Position numbers and translations under genes: made by a program. From Gnetum montanum (lineage: Eukaryota > Streptophyta > Gnetopsida > Gnetales > Gnetaceae), in contig MNCI01009030.1 of NCBI GenBank assembly GCA_015680685.1, positions 116,523 through 180,522 on the forward strand: a stretch of 64,000 nt of DNA, given 5' to 3'. The notes below the pieces were generated by a model. That model was not told the DNA's origin. It saw only the letters and a program-made list of their open reading frames with translations, and did no database searches. Positions 57,585 through 64,000 of this stretch are shown here, piece by piece (positions within the stretch are counted from its first letter, which is position 1; each line of letters begins with the position of its first letter).

Positions 57585-59370
57585 CAATAATTCTATGTGG
57601 TATATATTCATCATGATGAATATGTACTCAAATTTACCTTTATTCTCCATCAAGATGAACAAATGCATTGGAAAGGCTTGGAGGGTAACATAGTGTTGCC
57701 TCCAGACTGAGCAGTCCCTAACATGCTTCTTCATGCTCTTGCGTGAGTAGGCATGTCATAGTTATACATGGAATACGTTGCATGTGATTATGATATAAGG
57801 GATTACCATCCCATAGAAGCGTAACGTCAAAGGAACTTGCAATAGGAGAGATACTATACATCGTTGAAGGGCAAAGGACACCATAACGCTCCACCCGTCT
57901 TAAGAAAAATTGAGGGTGGTGAACCTATTTCAATAGGTTCTCCACAAAATGATGTTCCCCCTCCTAATGATGGTGAGGAGGTGGTGTATTAGAATCTTCA
58001 CTTCATGATTCAAAACCCTGGTTCTGATCCCCACAAACACCAAGTGTTCAATGAGGGAACCCAAATACATGATAAGGACAGGTATTCTGATCGTCATCAC
58101 GATCGGGGCCGGGACCACTGAAGAGAAGGTAGGAAAAATCATCATAGCGATGGTTCTCCTTCTTCTTCACCTTAATTGTCACATTCACCTTCTCCTTCAG
58201 TATCAGGACACAATCATAAGGAACCTAACCATGAGGATAAGGGTAAAAAGGATGAGAAACCTTGACGAGAGAGTCGAGAGTGAGGATGAGGGAACTTTAG
58301 AGAATTATGGCATGGAAGAATGGAGAGTAGGGAACTACATAGAAATCATAGATGCTATGAAAGAAATGACCACAAAGAACTCCTACTTGCAACCCGAAGC
58401 ATGTTAGACATCATGGAGGCCGTAATAATTCCCACATGGCACCAAAAAGATAACAGGATCAAGAGGTTAGACATGAATAATATCCCATGATTTGAGGGGG
58501 GATACAACGTTGATCCTTAGAACCACTTACAAGCATTTCATGATGCATGTGCCTTGTAGAACATTGAGAACAAATGGAAAAAACTAAAGTTGTTTCCAAG
58601 GACACTAGTAAAAGAAGCGAAAAGTTGGTACTGGTCCTTAGAACCAGAATCCATTCGAAGGTGGAGTACGATGCTAGAACTATTTAATGATAAGTATCAA
58701 ACATACTCCCAGGTGTCCAACCTACAAAAGAAAATCCAAGGATTGAAGAAGGAAGTCATGAACCCTTGGATGTTGCCATGGGCCGATATTATACACTGTT
58801 ACATCGTTGCCCGAGCCATGGTTATTCGCAGTAGGATCAACTATGCCATCTCGTAGATGGACTTAGGCATGAAACTAGGAGAACCCTTGGAACATATGCC
58901 CAAGGGAGACTATCAAAGCTTAGGTCTCATTAGGTTCATATATTTTTAGAGTAAGTAGCTAAGGAAGAAGGGGAGCTACATAAGAGAGAAAGTGCGGAAG
59001 AGTACAATCGAGATCCTTCCCTCTAAACAAGGGGAGTAAGATTTTGTGAAGAGGAGAAAGAGTCACCACTCGAAGAGATGGTGAATAGGAAAACCTTGCC
59101 ACTCCAAAAATTAACAATAGAAGTCTCAACAAAGGTAGATAAGATGTGGGACTCCCTAGATATTAGATTTGAAACCGTTCTTAAAATTGTAGAGGAGTCT
59201 AAGGAGTGAGGTAGTGACTATGACAAAAAGAAAAAGAGGGATTTGGATCATGCACGTAACAAAGGTAAGGGTAAAATGGCCATCACTGAAGAGGTTGTGA
59301 ATTCTAATACAGACAATGATGGTGGATGTGGGATATGCCAGTATGACCATCCTATGGATGTTTCCCAGTA
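57585..59370 (+). pseudogene. Element B gag
   Basis: Parallel to A's gag. Around 58,500 'FEGGYNVDP' and 'NHLQAFHDACAL', then an open frame 58,590-58,856 with 'LEPESIRRWSTMLELFNDKY' and 'QTYSQVSNLQKKIQG'; a frameshift follows. The zinc knuckle near 59,328-59,365 keeps C-G-I-C-QYDHP but loses the last cysteine. Many stops, mostly TAG. Confidence 0.75.
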
Positions 59371-60125
59371 ATCTCACATATGTAAGAGTCTGGGGTGTAT
59401 GCACTTAACCCATGACTTAACAAATGGCAAGAACCCCAATGGTTACCTTATCCCCAAGGTAACCCGAGGCAGTTCCACCAACCATTAACATATTATCCAA
59501 GTGAAACTCCACCACAACCTATTGAGCAACACCAGCAGTGGCAATATCCACAGTCATGGGGGATTCCACCACCAAGGAAAAATACCCTTACCGGAAACTA
59601 GATCCATATGGCTACTACGTGCAGTAGCCAATCTCTCCATGTGACTCGGTTGGTCACGTGACACCATAACATCACTACCAATCTTGGGAGTATTATAGGA
59701 CTCATTCTCCTAGGAGGGACAACCCACAAACATACCATCCTCCAAATCCATTCGCAACTCACACATCGATAGCTCCATTACCTCCCGCTCTAGAAATGCA
59801 AGGGGAACTCCATATTCAATCGCAGCAATGCAATGCTACGAGAGCTGTAAACCTTCAACCCACTACTGGTTCTGATAACCGTACAAAGAGAAGACCTTTC
59901 TTTAGAACCAACAATCCAACCAAGATCTCACAACCACAAGCAGTTAAGCCTCTAAATGCTTCTCCATCAAATAAGGCTTTAGAGCTCCCTTCAAATAAAA
60001 AATAGAGCTCAATGCACATGGTTATGTTAACACATGCCATCACTAACTGGATTAAGGAGGGCCACCTTCCCAGGAAATTCTTTGACCTTAGAAGCCCTTT
60101 AATTTATCTCTAAGTAACTGGGAAT
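59371..60125 (+). pseudogene. Element B gag-protease linker
   Basis: Open frame 59,796-60,005 reads 'KRRPFFRTNNPTKISQPQAV', a basic linker block also present in A. Upstream is a proline/asparagine-rich stretch (59,440-59,780). Confidence 0.5.
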
Positions 60126-60548
60126 GAACCATGTAAAGCTCTTCTAGACTCAGGTTCTGGAGTCAACTTAATATCACAAGAGATGTATAAAGCTTGGAAC
60201 CTATCTTCACTAAAGAAGAGTAATATTCACTTAGAGCTGGCTGACCAGTCCATCACTGTTCCCTTGGGACTGGTGGAGGACATCCTTACCACTATGTGTG
60301 GTTGGTCATACCCAGCTGATTTCCTAGCGATACAAGTAAACAATGACAAAGGAGACTTCCCAATAATAATGGGAAGGGCATGGCTAAGTACCATAAATGC
60401 ATGCCTAGGAATCCATGATCTTTCCTTGAAAATATCTAAGGAAAAAACTTTTGGGAATATTGAGAGGAAGAAATTTTCATGCATCACATATAGTGATACA
60501 GGATGTGATTGCATACTGGAATGTTCAACATTGCCTGCATGCAACTGA
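60126..60548 (+). pseudogene. Element B aspartic protease
   Basis: Active-site block LLDSGSGVNLISQEMYKAW (about 60,137-60,195), then an open frame 60,183-60,548 with 'LELADQSITVPLGLVEDILT', 'GDFPIIMGRAWLSTINA' and 'ITYSDTGCDCILE'. Better preserved than A's: 121 codons without a stop. Processes the polyprotein in a complete element; here it has no polymerase downstream. Confidence 0.75.
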
Positions 60549-62744
60549 TGTGCCTAAGAAATTAACATACACAAGTGCCTGTATGTAGCAACCAGACAAC
60601 AAGAAGACACCTAGTGGTTGATAGTTGATCAGGAGAGAAACTCACCAACATGTATGGAACTAACTGGGGGAACAACTTGTGTCCACGTCGAAAGCATAGA
60701 TGCATTAGAGCAAGAGTGTTGCCAACTTCCAACTCTTAAGCTGAACACATCAATAGGGGGAAGCTAGAAATTTCCAAAAACTTTGAACAAATGCTCCAAT
60801 AAAAGATCATTAGTCAATGTGTCACAGAACAAACCTTACCATGAATCTAGAATAGTTAGTGCACATAACACATCGGAGAAAAGATGACCTCGCTCATTAT
60901 TTCGGATCTCTCCCTTCCAACTTAGTCATGGGGGAGATGGCCACCTATGCTAATCAATCATGGCCCTTAGTTCCTTTCTAAGTTTTTGTTTTACACATTT
61001 GTGTTTTACAAATTTCTTTATCTTTTCTTGTTTTTGTTTTGTAACATCATTCATAATTTTTTGTTTATTTGTGTGTTTATTTATTTTGTTAAGTTTGTCA
61101 CCTAATAAGTGCTTCTAAAGATGATATGAACTGTATTCTATTGATTGCTAATGTTGGTTTTTACCTTTGAGTTATAATGTTGATACTAAGGTATGGTTCT
61201 TTTGATATAATAGGAAATGAGTCCACATCATCCATGCATCCATGAATTTCTATGGTCTCTCTTGGCTTAGGAACTGTACAGTCCCTTTCCTTAAATAATA
61301 AGAACTATCAATGAATTGGTGACTGGGCATTTCTCAAACTAAGGAAGGAATCAATGACTGAAAAGTGTGTGACTTTAAGGGAACTTGATGCATTTGTGCT
61401 ACCCATTCTCTTGGGTGCTTGGATGTTTTCTTCTTGGGTTTTTCTTACCATTCCGATGATTACTCCATTATCAGGAAGCTAAGCTAATAAAAATAATAAG
61501 TCTTTGCATGCAAAATAATCATCTGGGCTACAAGCACTAGTTATGGAACTAAACAAACATGTTCCCTCTAACTAAGACCCTCTCTCGCTTCCTACTTTCT
61601 CCTTTCTTGTTTCGTCGGAATGGTGGTGACTTTTTGGTGGAAGCATTGTTGTTACTTCAAGTGGATGGATTAGCCAAATGTATTAATGCGAAGTCACTGG
61701 ATGTGGATTGTTTGAGGTTGGATTTTCAATGAGATCTACCAAGTCACATTAACCATTAATACACAAGGGGCTGTACATCACCTTGTTCTTGAGACTCGAT
61801 TCCATTCTCTTCTTTCCATCCTTCTTTCTCCATTTTTCACCTCATTGTCAGTTATATCAATTGTCTATATTTTGGTTGATGCATTGTTTTCTTTTTGGTA
61901 AATTCTTGTGGTTAAGACTTTAACTCTTGTTTCCAAATGACATTTCTAGAGCCTACAGACTCTTTGAATGTAGGATTGTTAGGGCATTAAGGGCATGAGC
62001 CTGCTTTGGGGAGGACCCACTGGCATTCCTATTTGGTGCATCATTTAATTTCTTTCCCTTAAAACATTCTTGCAATTAACATTTATTTTTGTTCATTTCC
62101 ATCTCTAACATCCATTTTATCGGTGTTGTTGTTGTTTCTTTTTCTCCATCTTTCTTATTCCTTATCTTTTTCCATTCTCTTACTACCAAAGGTTTGCTCT
62201 CAGTCATGGGGGTCCTGGTCTAATTTTTTTAATTTTCTCTAAACCCATACACCTTGGGTAGTCATGAGTGTTATATCTCCAAAATCTGCATCAGCCATAC
62301 CACAACTTGGCCAATGGACCTTACACTGAGGCAAGGTATGAACTGCATTGAGATTCATTTACTCTTGCTAATTTAAGACTATGTTGTGTGTGCATATGGC
62401 AATCATACACCAATGGATTGGATTTGGAGGAAACACTTGGAATGGACTGGTGCTGGAGAAGTCATGCAAGGGACAAGATTGATGGCGTGCTTATGGATGG
62501 ACAATGAAAAGTGCAATCTTGGTGTCGGTAGCAACAAAATTCTTCTTTTCTCTCTCTCTTCTCTCTCAATTGCCAAATAAGGCTGGATGTTAAATGTGTA
62601 TAGTGTATAGTCTTCACTCTTATTGTCATGAACACTAATTTTAGATGATCCATTCACATGTCACCCCATTCACCATTAGTGTCATTCAAGTCAATAATCC
62701 CATACCTTCCCAATATTTTGTAAGGAACTCAAGGACGAGTTTTT
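60549..62744 (+). other. Element B deletion junction and 3' noncoding region
   Basis: 60,549-60,790 follows A's protease-RT link. At about 60,800-60,825 it joins sequence matching the end of A's integrase ('gtcaatgtgtcacagaacaa' against A's 'gtcaacgtgccacaaaccaa'). Then come the polypurine-like 'CTTAGTCATGGGGGAGAT' (60,921-60,938) and 'CAGTCATGGGGGTCCTGG' (62,201-62,218), and 'gaggacccactggcattcct' (62,012-62,031). No coding sequence. Confidence 0.65.
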
Positions 62745-62761
62745 ATTTAGTCATGGGGGTA
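62745..62761 (+). promoter_or_regulatory. Polypurine tract of element B
   Basis: TTTAGTCATGGGGGTA abuts the 3' LTR's TGATGAGCC. Confidence 0.75.
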
Positions 62762-63545
62762 TGATGAGCCGCGATATCACATCCGCCCCCATGATATCAC
62801 GTTTGCCCCCATCTATAAATAAAAGGTAGCTTTCCCTATTTTAGGCATCTAGATTTAGACCCTTAGCTAAAATATAGTAGTTTTACCATTTCATAGTTAG
62901 AATAATTTCCATGTGCCCATAGTAGGAGTCTTAAAGTGAACGGATCTTTATTCGAGCAAATTGTACCTGAGCACACATTTGTGTACGGAAATAAAAATGA
63001 ACTTTCTGATAAACCTTGCAGCATATGGACTAAGCTAAATAGGAATTAATTATTGCTAAATGTTTAAATGCTTTCCTAGATAATTAATTAATCTCTCTCA
63101 ACCCTTGACTCTCCTAGTTAAGTTCATTCAGTATGACTGCTTCGAGCACGTGTGTAACGCTTGGTAACCTAGTAATGAGTAGCGTTTGGTAATCCTAGCA
63201 GCGTTGCACTAGTTCAAGGTGTGTGCATCAAGTGGGAATGGATACTGGTGCTAGGAAAATTAGAACTTAGTTAGTGAATAGTTAATTAAAGTTAGTCACT
63301 TAGTCTCTTCACCTTCCCCTATTAGCATAAGACATTAAAAAGATAAAAGATATAAAAATCATATACCTCAAGCTTACTTAACCATACAACCGTGATAATA
63401 CAAGTAAGTTTGGGAAGATAGTGATTGATTAACCTTAAGTGTTACATTAGGGCATGTAAGCACTTAGTCCTTGGAGTTCGACTATATCGCGTGTGAGACA
63501 CTCGTATTCATATGGTTGAGTGTAGGGGTACCTCGTCACTCATCA
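62762..63545 (+). repeat. 3' LTR of element B
   Basis: 784 bp, TGATGAGCCGCGATATCAC to GGTACCTCGTCACTCATCA. Only two GATATC units remain (62,772, 62,793), separated by 'cgcccccat' repeats absent from the 5' LTR. TATA ATCTATAAATAA at 62,811. Confidence 0.9.
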
Positions 63546-63569
63546 GGTACCTCGCCACTCATCACCATG
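63546..63569 (+). repeat. Junction: B duplication, end of D's LTR, D duplication
   Basis: GGTAC (63,546-63,550) is B's right target duplication, CTCGCCACTCATCA (63,551-63,564) is the last part of D's 3' LTR, CCATG (63,565-63,569) is D's right target duplication. Read together they prove the nesting order. Confidence 0.95.
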
Positions 63570-64000
63570 AAAGCTACTTCAAAAGCATATTTGAAGAAGA
63601 GGAGGAATCTCCTAATATTGTAGATTAGTTATAATGAAAAAATAGTGCAAAATATTGTCAATAATTCTACTTTGGATAATATAGTTTCTATATTTATTAT
63701 TGAGGAGCTATAGTTATCTACCAAGTCATATTTAAAACTATAGGTACCTAGTTGGTTGGATCAAAGCACTAATCATTAAATCACATAATAATATCTAGTT
63801 AGTTTCAAAGTGGGAAATTTTTTTGATTTTTCCTATTTTGGTATCATTCCCATTAAATCTTACCATGTCATTTTGTTCAAATCATGGCAATACACTCAAC
63901 ATGCCATTATTGATTCATAGTGTAACATCATTACTATGAAGAAGGATAGTTTAAGTTTTAATGTGCATAGTGACAAGTCTAAGGAGATGGTGGTTAATCA
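63570..64000 (+). pseudogene. Relic R2, right part: gypsy protease, continuing past the window
   Basis: Follows 7520-7940 of R1. From about 63,652 it reads 'NNSTLDNIVSIFIIEEL', then 'PSWLDQS' and, from about 63,845, 'IPIKSYHVILFKSWQYTQHA'-type sequence, the 'PMD.CHILLGRPWQ' equivalent. Stops present. The window ends inside it. Confidence 0.65.

Larger units (their letters stand above)
56570..63545 (+). mobile_element. Element B: Athila-type element with gag and protease, RT-to-integrase deleted
   Basis: 6.98 kb, inserted in D's 3' LTR with exact GGTAC duplication (56,565-56,569 and 63,546-63,550). LTRs are 787 and 784 bp and nearly identical over long runs, so it is the youngest datable insertion here. 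Internal order: primer site, gag, linker, protease, then a jump from sequence matching A's 19,860 to sequence matching A's 22,665 near 60,780-60,820, removing RT, RNase H and most of integrase. The 3' noncoding region matches A's. Confidence 0.9.
47418..63564 (+). mobile_element. Element D: pol-less Athila-type element with gag and ORF2, carrying element B
   Basis: Without B, D is about 9.2 kb: 5' LTR, tRNA-Asp primer site, gag, spacer, internal promoter module, leader intron, ORF2 (~933 codons), polypurine tract, 3' LTR. Gene order and sequence parallel element C but on the other strand and at another site. Protease, RT, RNase H and integrase motifs are absent. CCATG flanks the element on both sides. 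Element B sits 14 bp from the end of the 3' LTR. Confidence 0.9.

Noticed and set aside
47418-63564. One 16-kb element with two sets of genes
   Set aside because: Two exact target duplications (CCATG, GGTAC) and four LTR boundaries resolve it into D with B nested in its 3' LTR.

Overview
This 64-kb window is nuclear DNA from a seed plant with a large, repeat-packed genome. I see no intact host gene, tRNA gene or rRNA gene. Almost every stretch can be assigned to decayed LTR retrotransposons (Ty3/gypsy of the Athila/Tat type and Ty1/copia), tandem repeats and a segmental duplication. Base composition is AT-rich and the coding remnants carry many stops and frameshifts. A gymnosperm or another giant-genome plant would fit, but the species cannot be fixed from the sequence.

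Layout. 1-305 is the end of an Athila-type LTR. 306-12,885 is one copy of a large repeated segment: a ~243-bp tandem array (601-1690), a gypsy relic R1 (about 1691-8260) interrupted by a small copia-like element (3897-6995), a 1.43-kb tandem repeat (about 8262-12,335) and a probable LINE relic. At 12,886 the segment starts again. Its second copy runs to the window end but is swollen by insertions: copia-1 (14,060-28,103, minus) containing gypsy element A (15,585-25,558, plus); copia-2 (about 28,272-40,426, plus) containing element C (29,313-37,978, minus); a solo LTR (42,011-42,852); and element D (47,418-63,564, plus) containing element B (56,570-63,545) inside its 3' LTR. Removing these insertions leaves about 7.9 kb, against about 7.7 kb for the matching part of copy 1.

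How the parts relate. A, B, C, D and the solo LTR form one related group. They share a tRNA-Asp-type primer site where internal sequence is present, the same LTR end (GGGGTACCTCGCCACTCATCA-like) and the same polypurine tract (TTAGTCATGGGGGTA-like). A carries gag, protease, RT, RNase H and integrase. B is a derivative that lost RT to integrase. C and D are the most interesting: each has a homologous gag but no protease, RT, RNase H or integrase, and instead carries a ~920-codon second gene (ORF2). ORF2 resembles the 'putative plant transposon protein' domain followed by coiled coil.

In both C and D, ORF2 has what looks like its own gene structure. It has an internal GATATC-palindrome/TATA promoter module that mimics the LTR promoter, a 5'-leader intron with a TACTAAC-type branch point, and a splice acceptor that abuts the ATG. 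My leading hypothesis is a two-part retrotransposon group: a gag-pol partner (A-like) and gag-plus-ORF2 partners (C/D-like) mobilised in trans. All copies here are decayed, so the window holds fossils of that system rather than active elements.
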